A stretch of DNA of 64,000 nt, taken from positions 447,999 through 511,998 of the forward strand of contig JADJOJ010000003.1 of NCBI GenBank assembly GCA_016713825.1, written 5' to 3'. This stretch comes from Candidatus Leptofilum gracile. Its GTDB lineage: Bacteria; Chloroflexota; Anaerolineae; Promineifilales; Promineifilaceae. The first letter of the stretch is position 1. Each line of letters opens with the position of its first letter. Below the pieces are notes generated by a model, which was not told where the DNA came from, did no database searches, and saw only the letters and a list, made by a program, of their open reading frames with translations. Below, in pieces: positions 25,644-34,357 of the stretch. Both the position numbers and the translations under genes were made by a program.

Positions 25644-28600
25644 TCAGTGAATGGTGGTGGTACTGCCCGCCACAACCGTCACGGTCGTTTCTGGCGTACC
25701 ATCGTTAAAACTAAACTTGGTCGCCAGCGGCAGCAGCTCCATGCCGCTGGTGAAGGGGTTCACCGATTCCCACCCATAACGATACCCGGTGGCATTGCCT
25801 GAGGTGGATGTTACCTTGCCCGTTTGGAACACAAAGTCTGGGTCTGAACCCACATTTTGTTCTTTTTCTATTGAGGCACCGGCGTAGGTTACCGTGATTT
25901 TGGTATTTACCGGCAGCAGTTCTTCTGCGCCATCAAACGCTTGCTTGGTGCCCCAGCCGTAACGATACTCGAACGTGGCGTCGCCAGAGAGGTCGGTGAC
26001 GCCATCGCTGGCCAGCAGCGTGGCGGTTACTGGCACCGTGGCAAATACAAAGTCTGGAGTTGTGTTGGCATTTTGTTCTTTCTCAATGGATGCGCCCGCG
26101 TAGCTGACCGTAATCTTGGTGTTCACGGGGAGCAGTTCCATCGGGCCAGTGAAGGGTTGCTTGCTGCCCCAGCCGTAGCGATACTCGAAGGTCGCGCCGC
26201 TTAGGGGAGCCCCGTTGCTGTCGTTGAGAACGGCCGTTATCGGCACCGTGGCAAACACAAAGTCTGGGTCTGTACCGGCATGCTGCTCTCTCTCAATACT
26301 GGCGCCCATGTAAGAAACGGTGATTTTGGTGTTTACCGGCAGCAACTCCATCAAGCCGGGGAAGGTCTCCTTGCTGCCCCAGCCATAGCGGTACTCAAAA
26401 GTTGCGCCGTTCAGAGGAGCGCCATTGCTGTCGTTGAGAACGGCCGTTACCGGCACCGTTTGGAACACGAAGTGGGAATCGGTGGCCACGTTTTGCTGCT
26501 TTTCGATGGAAGCGCCATTGTACGTAACGGTCACTTTGGTGTTTGTGGGGGGGCCATCGAGGCTGTGGTAAAGACGGCCGTTTGCATCCGTGGTGCCGAT
26601 TTCAGTGTAATCACCCCAACCAAAGCGGTACTTAAACGCCCCATCTGCCAGGCCATTCCCACTGCTGTCAATCAGATCCAGCACAAGCATGCTTTGTTCG
26701 ATAGAACACGTCCCGTCCGTGACCGTCAGCGGCATCGAGTACAGCTTGGTGTTGTTACCCTCATAAAAGTCAATGGTGTACGTCCCTTCAAAGATGTAGG
26801 TGGGACCATTGAAAACGGTGCCGCCAATATTGTTCTGCCACATGCTCACCTTGCCCAGCGAATGGTGGAACTCAACAACCGTGGGCACAAAGGTATGATC
26901 GATTGGGTCGCCAGCCGTGATATTGACGTTGCTGGATACCGACGTTCTGTTGATCGTCGCGGTAAAGGAGTATGTTCCGGGGAAAAGCTCCCGGGAAACA
27001 ATCCCCGAGGGGCCAACCGTGCCTACGTTTCCACCGCCGCTGTTAGAGATGAAGTAGGTAACGGCCGTTCCTTCAACCGCGTTGCCCTCACAATCCCTCA
27101 CCTCCATCATTGCCACGGTGGTCTGGAAGGTATGCAGCGGGTTGGGGTTCAGGAGTTCCGCCACGTCCACCGCTGCCGAGGCGCTGGATTTGGCGTAGCG
27201 GGCCGTAAACACGATACCGTTGCCGTGCCAGGGCAGCGTTGCCGTGACTTTACCAGTTGCGTCCGTGGTGCCCATCGTAAACCCACCCGTGTTGGGTTTG
27301 AAGGCGCTAACTTCGACACCGCTGAGCGGGTTGCCCTGGCTGTCAACCGCCTGGATGGTGACTGCCCCGCCGATGAGGCTGCACCCACTAATGTCCAGAT
27401 ACTGGGTTTCGCTGCCAATTTGGAATCTGTACGTGCCTGGCAGCATGTAGATCGGGCCGGTTACAGTTTTCCAACCGCTGGCGTAATATTTGACCGTCTC
27501 TGTAGAGACGTATTCAAATTTTGTGGCGGTGAAGGTAACGGCCGTATCGCTGCCAACATTCTGATAAAACTCATTCGCCGCACCGCCATATTCCATACGG
27601 AACTTGTAATTAAGCGGCAGCAGTTCAATGGTTGTTAGGCCACTTTCGTCGGTAATGTCAATGCTCTTCCAGCCGGACGCATAATATTTCGCAATGCCCC
27701 CTTCGATACCGGCGTCGTCGCAATCTTGCAAGGCAACAGTCACCTCACTCGTGCGGAACATTACCTCGGTATCTGTAGCCATATCTTGATAAAACTCTTG
27801 GGCTGCGCCGCCATACTCCATGCGGAACTTGTAGTTGAGCGGCAGCAGCTCGATGCTGGTAACCCCACCAGCTGTTTCACCAATGGTTTTCCAGCCGCTG
27901 GCATAATACTTTGCCGTGCCTTCAGCCGGCAGCATACCGAGTTCGCCGTCGTGATTTTCCAGATTGACGGTTACCAAAGTGGTTTGGAATTCAACGACCG
28001 GTTCATCACCGACGTTTTGGTAAAACTCTTTTGCGCCGCCGCCATATTCCATGCGGAATTTGTAATTCAGCGGCAGCAACTCAACCGTCGCAACCCCGCC
28101 AGAGGTAGCGCCGATGGTTCTCCAGCCAGAAGCATAATATTTGGCCGTGCCTTCAGCTAGCAGATTGCCGATTGCGCCATTGTGATTTAGTAGCTGCACC
28201 GTTACTGCCACCGTTTGGAATACAAGGGGCTGCTCAGTCCGAACGTCGTGATACTGTTCCTGCGCCGCGCCCTCGTATTCAATGCGGAATTTGTAGTTAC
28301 CCGGCAGCAGATCCTCTTTGGTCACAATGCCGTTGGCGTCCGTCGTGCCAAAGATTTTCCAACCACTGGCGTAATACTTTACAACCGCGCCCTCAATGCC
28401 ATTACCCTGGCTGTCCTGAAAAATCACAGTGGGGAACGTGTTTTGTGCGGTGAAGATAACAGCTGGATTGGTAGCAACGTTCTGGTATTTTTCGTTGGCC
28501 GCGCCGCCATATTCCATGCGGAATTTGTAGTTCAACGGCAGCAGCTCAACCGTTGTTTCACCGTTGCTGTCTGTAACGCCGATGGTTTTCCAGCCAGAGG

Positions 28601-31600
28601 CATAATATTTGGCCAGGCCACCGCTAATGGGGCTGCCTGTCGATTGCAGTCCCACCGTCACCAGTTCGGTCTGGAACTCTACAGTGGGATCGCTGCTGAC
28701 GTTCTTGTAAAACTCCTGCGCCGCACCGCCGTACTCCATGCGGAATTTGTAGTTGAGCGGCAGCAGTTCGATGCTGGTAACCCCACCCACTGTTTCGCCA
28801 ATGGTTTTCCAGCCGCTGGCATAATATTTAGCCGTGCCTTCGGCCGGTAGATAACCGCTGTTGCCTGTGTGGTCCTTCAGGTTCACCGTCACCAGGGTGG
28901 TCTGGAAGTTTACCGTGGGGTTGCTGCCCACGTTTTGGTAAAACTCCTGCGCCGCGCCGCCGTACTCCATGCGGAATTTGTAGTTGAGCGGCAGCAGTTC
29001 GATGTTGGTAACCCCACCCACTGTTTCGCCAATGGTTTTCCAACCGCTGGCATAATATTTGGCCGTGCCTTCAGCCAGATTGCCGGTGTGGTCAGTTGAA
29101 TCTTTAAGGTTCACAGTGACCAACTCAGTCTGGAAGACGACAACGGAGTTGTTGCTGACGTTCTGGTAGAACTCTTGCGCTGCGCCGCCATATTCCATGC
29201 GGAATTTCAGGTTACCCAGCGGCTGATTCAGGTTGAGCATCAGCAGCCCAGAGGCGTCGGTAGTGCCAATGGTTTGCCAGCCGCCGCTGTAATATTTGGC
29301 CACGCCGCCAGCCAGGCCGTTACCCTGGCTGTCTATCAGCTTCACGGCGACCATGTTGTGCTCGTAGCTGCAGCCGCCGAAGGTGAGGTCGGTGCGGCCT
29401 GCGCCACGGAAGTGGAAGGTGTAGGTGCCGGGCAGCAGCTCCATCGATGGTTTGGTGAACCAGGTGGAATCACCGCTGGCACCGCCGTAGGAAATTTGGT
29501 CGCTGTAGTTGAGCGCCACGTTGGTGGTTTGCCAGGTGAGGGTGTTGCCGTCGGCGGGGAAGTTGACGTTTAATTTTTCATCGGCCGTGGCCTGGTATTG
29601 CATTTGGAAAGCGTATTCGCCGGGGAAGAATTCGGCCGTGGTTTCGCCGGGCGCTGCCGCACCGGTGCTGCCACCGGGGAACCAGGCGGTGCTGTAGGTG
29701 CTGCCGCCGCCGTAACGAGCGCTGCCGCCGTCTAGCGGGGTGCCGTCGCACGTTTCCATGCGCAGTGTCAGTAGATCCGTCTGGAATTCAAAGACGGGAT
29801 CTACAGTAACATCCTGCGTCAGGTGCGCTGTGGTGCCGTTGAAGCGCATCTCGTACGACATGGTGCTGTGCAGGCCATCCCGGTAGTCGAAGAGGATGCC
29901 GTTGGCATCGGTGCTGCCGGCTACGTGCCAGGTTGAGTAGGAACTGCCATACCCGCCGCGGGCGGTGGCGCCTGCCAGTGGCTGACCGGCATGGTCAGTC
30001 AGCTTCAGCAAGGCGACGGTTTGGGCCATCTGGCAGCTGCCATCACCGGAGACGGTGATGCTTTGCGGTTGGCCGTCGAATTTGAACTGGTAGGTGCGGG
30101 GGAACATGTTCATCGGTGAGGTGAACGTTTTCCACTGCCCCTTGGGATTTTGCCAGAGGATCTGGCCGCCATATTGGAAGCTTACTTCTTCCATGATGAA
30201 GGTGACGGCGTTGGGGCCGGAGGCGGGCAGGGGGGCCAGGGTTTCGGTGGCGGTCATCCAGTCAGCCGGGGTGCGCGCGTGGAAATCAGCGCCGGTCCCG
30301 CGGGAGAAGAATTCGATGGCCACTTCGCCATTGGCATTCGTATGGTCGTAGAAGGTCCAGTTGGTAGCGCCGCCATAGCCGGTGCGGAAGTAGATCTCAA
30401 CACCAGAAACGGCGTCACCGCTGCAAGCTGCAACGTTGACAACGGTTTTGTAGGTGTTAAACGTTACTGTGGAGCCGCTGGCCTGGGCTTCTTGGGTCGC
30501 TGTCGTTTCATTGTGGACGGCGTGGAAATCTATGCTGCGCGGGAAGGTTTCTATGCTTACCTGGCCGCTGCTGGTGCTGCCGATGAGGTTCCAGTTGGTG
30601 TGGCCCAGGTAGCCAGTTCGGTAGTAAACAGGCACGCCGTTGAGCGGGGTATTGTTGGAATCTTTGACTTCGACGGTGGTTTTCTCGGTTTGGAAGAGGA
30701 TGGTTGCGCCGCTGGAAACGGCTTCTTCCGTAATCGAGGTCTCGTTGTACACCGCGTGGAAATCGATGCTGCGGCTGAACGTTTCCAGGGTTACCTGACC
30801 GCCGCTGGTGTTGCCGATGAAGGTCCAGTTTGTATTGCCCTGGTAGCCTGTTTTGTAGTAAATGGGCACACCGTTTAACGGATTACCGCCCGAATTTTTC
30901 ACCTGGATGATGGACTGTCCTGTGGTGAAGGTGACGTCGGTGGGGGTGTTGATGGTAACGGCCGTTTCCGTAGCCGTCGTCTGGTTGTAAACCGCGTGGA
31001 AATCATAATCACCATTGTTAAGTACCGTTGTGGCTGTGCCAGAACCGTTCGTGTTCCCGATGGCGGTCCAGTTAGTGTTGCCGTTGACGCGGTAGTAAAC
31101 GGGCACATTGGCCAGGGGCGCACCCTGGCTGTTGGCCACGTGCAGCGTGACGGTGTGGGGGCCGGGGGACGCCTGGGCGCAAACGCCCACGATGGGGGCA
31201 GCCTGCCACGGGTCGAAGTCCACATTGCTGGAGACAGCATCGCCCGCACCGGAGCCTGCCCCGCTGGGGCCGCCCGCGTCGTTCCACCAATTGTTTTCGG
31301 CGGTGACCTGGCCGCTGGCTTTGTTGGTCAAGCCGTTGGGCGTGTTGCCGACGAGGCAGTTGTTGGAGGCTGAGACGGTGGTGGCGTTAACGGCCGTTCC
31401 TATCATAATCCCACCCGGATCGCCCCATTTGCCTGTGTTCAGGACGTTGTCGTGGATATGATTATTGGTGAGGGTGATATTGCTGATGCCATAAGCGAGG
31501 TAGATGGCACCGTTTTCGCTGCCGCTGTTGTACACTTCATTGCCATCCACCAGGGTGTTGCTGGTGTAAATGGAAATGCTGTCCTGAGCGGTATCGTGCA

Positions 31601-32378
31601 CGACGTTATTGATAACTGTGCCGCCATTGCCCGCGGCATCACTGCCATTTTTAGCACCTAACTTGATGCCGTCGTTACCCAGAACATCGTAGACGAGGTT
31701 GCCTTCAATCGTGGTGTTGTCCGCTTCGTAGACGTAAATAGCGCCGTTGTCTGAGCCGTTGTTGCTGACCTCGTTGAAGCGGATGATGCCGTCGGTGGAG
31801 CCGCAGCAAAGGTTGAGGCCGTCTTGGGCAATGTCGGGCACGTAGTTGTATTCGATGATGCAATCGGCACAATCCCGAATTTGGGCGCCTTCATCGCCAG
31901 CGTCGCGCAAAATATTGAATTGCAGAACGAGATTGGCGATATTTGAATTGGTGGGGGAGGCGATCATGTCACCTAAGGCATTTCTTACTTCCAGGCCATT
32001 TATCACCACATCGTTGGCAGTGATGTTTAGGATGGTGGTCAGTGTATTACCACCGTCCAGAATGGCCTCCGCAGCGGAGCCTGGCGTTCGGGTTGTGCCA
32101 GCGCTGGGGCGCGGATCAACATCAGCTTGCGGCCCCTGGAGCGTGACGCTTTGGCCAAGGGTGATAGTCGCAGCTGGTGTGTAGGTGCCGGCTGTGAGGC
32201 AAAGCACATCCCCCGGCTGGGCACTGTTGACAGCTGCCTGAATATCATCGCCGGGGTTTAAGGTGGTGGTGCAGGTGGCCACGGCCAGCGGCTGCGTTTT
32301 AGCAAACGCAGGCACAGCACTCAAGGTCACCAGAAAAGCTACAAACATCACTACTGTGAACAAGGTACGTTTATTCAT
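25644..32378 (-). CDS. Giant secreted protein: beta-helix domain plus about 25 beta-repeats
   Basis: The 2244-residue product begins with a clear signal peptide (cleavage after AFA at about 26). Residues of about 40-390 form a right-handed parallel beta-helix of the NosD/pectate-lyase kind, with many N-x-I/V steps such as NNVVHDTAQDSISIYTSN. The rest is a string of Ig-like repeats of 70-80 residues, each with a core like KYYASGWKTIG...LLPLNYKFRMEYGG and a following FQT step. The repeats fall into subfamilies: TGYxGxTNW near the start, KYYASGW in the middle and YRYGWGS near the end. No sortase motif or C-terminal anchor is seen. A surface adhesin, sheath or matrix component is inferred. Confidence 0.85.
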   Translation of the reverse strand: MNKRTLFTVVMFVAFLVTLSAVPAFAKTQPLAVATCTTTLNPGDDIQAAVNSAQPGDVLCLTAGTYTPAATITLGQSVTLQGPQADVDPRPSAGTTRTPGSAAEAILDGGNTLTTILNITANDVVINGLEVRNALGDMIASPTNSNIANLVLQFNILRDAGDEGAQIRDCADCIIEYNYVPDIAQDGLNLCCGSTDGIIRFNEVSNNGSDNGAIYVYEADNTTIEGNLVYDVLGNDGIKLGAKNGSDAAGNGGTVINNVVHDTAQDSISIYTSNTLVDGNEVYNSGSENGAIYLAYGISNITLTNNHIHDNVLNTGKWGDPGGIMIGTAVNATTVSASNNCLVGNTPNGLTNKASGQVTAENNWWNDAGGPSGAGSGAGDAVSSNVDFDPWQAAPIVGVCAQASPGPHTVTLHVANSQGAPLANVPVYYRVNGNTNWTAIGNTNGSGTATTVLNNGDYDFHAVYNQTTATETAVTINTPTDVTFTTGQSIIQVKNSGGNPLNGVPIYYKTGYQGNTNWTFIGNTSGGQVTLETFSRSIDFHAVYNETSITEEAVSSGATILFQTEKTTVEVKDSNNTPLNGVPVYYRTGYLGHTNWNLIGSTSSGQVSIETFPRSIDFHAVHNETTATQEAQASGSTVTFNTYKTVVNVAACSGDAVSGVEIYFRTGYGGATNWTFYDHTNANGEVAIEFFSRGTGADFHARTPADWMTATETLAPLPASGPNAVTFIMEEVSFQYGGQILWQNPKGQWKTFTSPMNMFPRTYQFKFDGQPQSITVSGDGSCQMAQTVALLKLTDHAGQPLAGATARGGYGSSYSTWHVAGSTDANGILFDYRDGLHSTMSYEMRFNGTTAHLTQDVTVDPVFEFQTDLLTLRMETCDGTPLDGGSARYGGGSTYSTAWFPGGSTGAAAPGETTAEFFPGEYAFQMQYQATADEKLNVNFPADGNTLTWQTTNVALNYSDQISYGGASGDSTWFTKPSMELLPGTYTFHFRGAGRTDLTFGGCSYEHNMVAVKLIDSQGNGLAGGVAKYYSGGWQTIGTTDASGLLMLNLNQPLGNLKFRMEYGGAAQEFYQNVSNNSVVVFQTELVTVNLKDSTDHTGNLAEGTAKYYASGWKTIGETVGGVTNIELLPLNYKFRMEYGGAAQEFYQNVGSNPTVNFQTTLVTVNLKDHTGNSGYLPAEGTAKYYASGWKTIGETVGGVTSIELLPLNYKFRMEYGGAAQEFYKNVSSDPTVEFQTELVTVGLQSTGSPISGGLAKYYASGWKTIGVTDSNGETTVELLPLNYKFRMEYGGAANEKYQNVATNPAVIFTAQNTFPTVIFQDSQGNGIEGAVVKYYASGWKIFGTTDANGIVTKEDLLPGNYKFRIEYEGAAQEQYHDVRTEQPLVFQTVAVTVQLLNHNGAIGNLLAEGTAKYYASGWRTIGATSGGVATVELLPLNYKFRMEYGGGAKEFYQNVGDEPVVEFQTTLVTVNLENHDGELGMLPAEGTAKYYASGWKTIGETAGGVTSIELLPLNYKFRMEYGGAAQEFYQDMATDTEVMFRTSEVTVALQDCDDAGIEGGIAKYYASGWKSIDITDESGLTTIELLPLNYKFRMEYGGAANEFYQNVGSDTAVTFTATKFEYVSTETVKYYASGWKTVTGPIYMLPGTYRFQIGSETQYLDISGCSLIGGAVTIQAVDSQGNPLSGVEVSAFKPNTGGFTMGTTDATGKVTATLPWHGNGIVFTARYAKSSASAAVDVAELLNPNPLHTFQTTVAMMEVRDCEGNAVEGTAVTYFISNSGGGNVGTVGPSGIVSRELFPGTYSFTATINRTSVSSNVNITAGDPIDHTFVPTVVEFHHSLGKVSMWQNNIGGTVFNGPTYIFEGTYTIDFYEGNNTKLYSMPLTVTDGTCSIEQSMLVLDLIDSSGNGLADGAFKYRFGWGDYTEIGTTDANGRLYHSLDGPPTNTKVTVTYNGASIEKQQNVATDSHFVFQTVPVTAVLNDSNGAPLNGATFEYRYGWGSKETFPGLMELLPVNTKITVSYMGASIEREQHAGTDPDFVFATVPITAVLNDSNGAPLSGATFEYRYGWGSKQPFTGPMELLPVNTKITVSYAGASIEKEQNANTTPDFVFATVPVTATLLASDGVTDLSGDATFEYRYGWGTKQAFDGAEELLPVNTKITVTYAGASIEKEQNVGSDPDFVFQTGKVTSTSGNATGYRYGWESVNPFTSGMELLPLATKFSFNDGTPETTVTVVAGSTTTIH
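27430..29310 (-). repeat. Tandem repeats of about 195-239 bp coding the KYYASGW units
   Basis: Nine related units can be followed by the phrase CTGGCATAATATTTGGCC and variants at about 27476, 27671, 27891, 28121, 28360, 28591, 28809, 29041 and 29279. Spacing varies from 195 to 239 bp. Neighbouring units around 28.7-29.1 kb are almost identical in DNA, so duplication is continuing. Confidence 0.88.
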
Positions 32379-32775
32379 TTTTTCCTTCCTGATGTCTAGG
32401 AGACTACATGATGTTCCCGGTCGGGATCATCCCGGTAATGTTGCAAATAACACGAGTAATGAAAGCTTCACCTTTTGGGAGGAAGAAGACCGGTACCAGC
32501 GTACCATACGAATCTCAACTGTAACTCAATCGAAGGAGTCCTACCGAGAAAGTTGTGAATATTTGGGGCTGGGGTGGTGGGGGTGGTGAGAGAAACGGCC
32601 GATAAATAAAAGCTATAGGAGTTACGCACTTAAAGGGCTGTGGCTGGTGTCCCCACCGGCTTGGTCAGGAGGCCGCCGGAGCAACTGCGTAGCTCCAAAG
32701 CTACAAAATAAATGTACGACGAATGCCAGCTTGCTGCCTTATGCCCATTGGCCAACGGTTGATCTGTGGCAATGA
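32379..32775. other. Intergenic region upstream of the giant secreted protein
   Basis: This 397-bp stretch lies between the start of the 2244-residue protein and the stop of the PAS-BTAD regulator, both on the minus strand. It should hold the promoter of the giant protein. No gene, strong hairpin or clear -10/-35 pair is visible; one near copy of the octamer (ACGGCCGA, about 32596) occurs. Confidence 0.4.
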
Positions 32776-33921
32776 TTATGCTTCGCTGGCAATCTGTCGA
32801 TACACTGTGACTGTGTCAGCTTCAGGAACCACACCTAAATCTGTATGGAGCGCCTGTTCCAATCGTTGGTAGACAGCCAGTGCGGCCGTTCGATTGCCGC
32901 GTTTCCAGTGCAGCGCCATCAATCGCCGACCGGCGCTTTCCCGGCAAGGATCTTTTGAAAGAATCTTCTCAAACGTTTTGAAGGCAGTTTCATTGTGCTG
33001 CAAATTAGCCAATAATCTGCCATATTCTTCCATGGCGCAGAGATATAGCTCACGCAGCCGTTCTTGCTCTTGCCAATGCCAGTTAATGGCATTGCCCAGG
33101 TGAAATAGAAAATCGCCCTGGTAAAGCGCCAAAGCGGATTGGTAGGTTTTCATTGCTTGAACTGGATCTAACTGATGGCGGGCCTTTTTGATACCGGTTT
33201 CAAAAGCGTGTGTGTCTAGCCAATGATCGGTGTCACCATTAAGTTGGTAGCTGTAATCTTCTTGCAAAATGTAGCAAGAGTCCGTTGCCCGCTCCAGATT
33301 GGGTTCCAGGCAGCGGCGTAAATTGTAAACGGTTGTATACAAATTATGCCGTGCGGCGTCGCTTTCCATCTCTGGCCACAATTCGTTAATGAGCACTTCG
33401 CGGTATACTGGGTTGCTTCGGTGTACTGCTAAATACGCCAGCAGTGCACGCACTTTGGATTGCCGCCATAGCTTGCCATGAAGATATGTGCCGTCTGCTC
33501 GTGTTACCTGCACCTTTCCGAACAAGCGAATCTGCAACTGCATACCCTGCACTGGGGCATCCCCAACCAGACGGAATAAATGCATAACGACGGCTTGCCC
33601 TTTGGCTTTTTCCCCTGGAACTGCCAGTGTGCTAACGTCTAACAGTAGGGCACGGCCGTTTTTATGTCGTATGATTACCTTGAAGGCGTCAATGGGTTTT
33701 TGCTGCTGCACCAGATCGATAATGTCACACCCCTGGCAACACAACGGACTGCATTCGGGTGTGCGTCCGGCAAACAGGGCATAGCAGCGCCTGCCCAGAA
33801 CTTCCTCTGGGCGATACCCCAGCATCTCCTCTGCTGCCTGATTCCAATAGACAATGCGCTGTTCGCTGTCTAGGGCAAACGCGCCATCACCTGTACTGGC
33901 TAATAGATCAATTAGTTTCAT
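32776..33921 (-). CDS. PAS-BTAD transcriptional regulator
   Basis: The ATG at 33921 is preferred to a TTG at 33951 because the PAS fold begins right after it (DGAFALDSEQRIVYWNQAAE). The 381-residue product has an N-terminal PAS domain with a Cys cluster (CSPLCCQGCDI, about 58-68) that could bind a metal or sense redox. Then comes a SARP/OmpR-like winged helix (IRLFGKVQVTRADG, ... LLAYLAVHR, ... INELWPEMESDAARHNLYTTVYNLRR) and a helical BTAD domain. It lies at the downstream end of the copper/oxidase locus and just before the giant secreted gene, so either could be its target. Confidence 0.85.
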   Translation of the reverse strand: MKLIDLLASTGDGAFALDSEQRIVYWNQAAEEMLGYRPEEVLGRRCYALFAGRTPECSPLCCQGCDIIDLVQQQKPIDAFKVIIRHKNGRALLLDVSTLAVPGEKAKGQAVVMHLFRLVGDAPVQGMQLQIRLFGKVQVTRADGTYLHGKLWRQSKVRALLAYLAVHRSNPVYREVLINELWPEMESDAARHNLYTTVYNLRRCLEPNLERATDSCYILQEDYSYQLNGDTDHWLDTHAFETGIKKARHQLDPVQAMKTYQSALALYQGDFLFHLGNAINWHWQEQERLRELYLCAMEEYGRLLANLQHNETAFKTFEKILSKDPCRESAGRRLMALHWKRGNRTAALAVYQRLEQALHTDLGVVPEADTVTVYRQIASEA

Positions 33922-34155
33922 GGATAGAGTAATCCTGCGACGAGAAGGCAAAGAAATTTTCCGCTATGCTACAGGATACGTCCTATCCCTTACAGGAAGG
34001 GTTACGAGGGGAGCTAATTGGACTGTTTTTTGAATTTTCACCCGAGAGATTGTTTTATCCTTGCTCACAATCTGCAAAATTGCTGCAATCGCTGCCTGGT
34101 TGGTTTTGGCCTGAGAACCACACGGGCGACGTTGGCACCATCACGAATGAAAACC

Positions 34156-34182
34156 GTTGGTCGGATTGCCAATCCGACCAAC
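34156..34182. repeat. Perfect 12-bp inverted repeat
   Basis: GTTGGTCGGATT, a 3-base loop, then AATCCGACCAAC. It lies in the 436-bp gap between the PAS-BTAD gene and the CopC-CopD gene, about 20 bp from the terminator. No gene is seen in the rest of the gap. It could be an operator or a mobile hairpin element. Confidence 0.7.
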
Positions 34183-34201
34183 ATTTACACAGGAGATACA
34201 A

Positions 34202-34237
34202 AAAAAAGACTGAGCCGTTTTGCGGCTCAGCCTTTTT
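34202..34237 (-). terminator. Rho-independent terminator after copC-copD
   Basis: The stem CTGAGCCG/CGGCTCAG has a short TTTTG loop and is flanked by seven A on one side and five T on the other. It lies about 120 bp downstream of the minus-strand CopC-CopD stop and would end the copper operon before the PAS-BTAD regulator. Confidence 0.82.
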
Positions 34238-34357
34238 CCGTGGTGGGTGGCGATGATGATAAATGGATGATGCCCACCACTGGGTAAGAAAAAAATAGAT
34301 ATTCAGGCTGGCGGTTTGGCAAAGGAGGCGGCTGCCAGCCAAATAAAGCGAAGTAAG

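Noticed and set aside
26280..27638. 452-residue plus-strand frame opposite the giant secreted protein
   Set aside because: It is antisense to a protein with a signal peptide and regular repeats, and has no ribosome-binding site or known motif.
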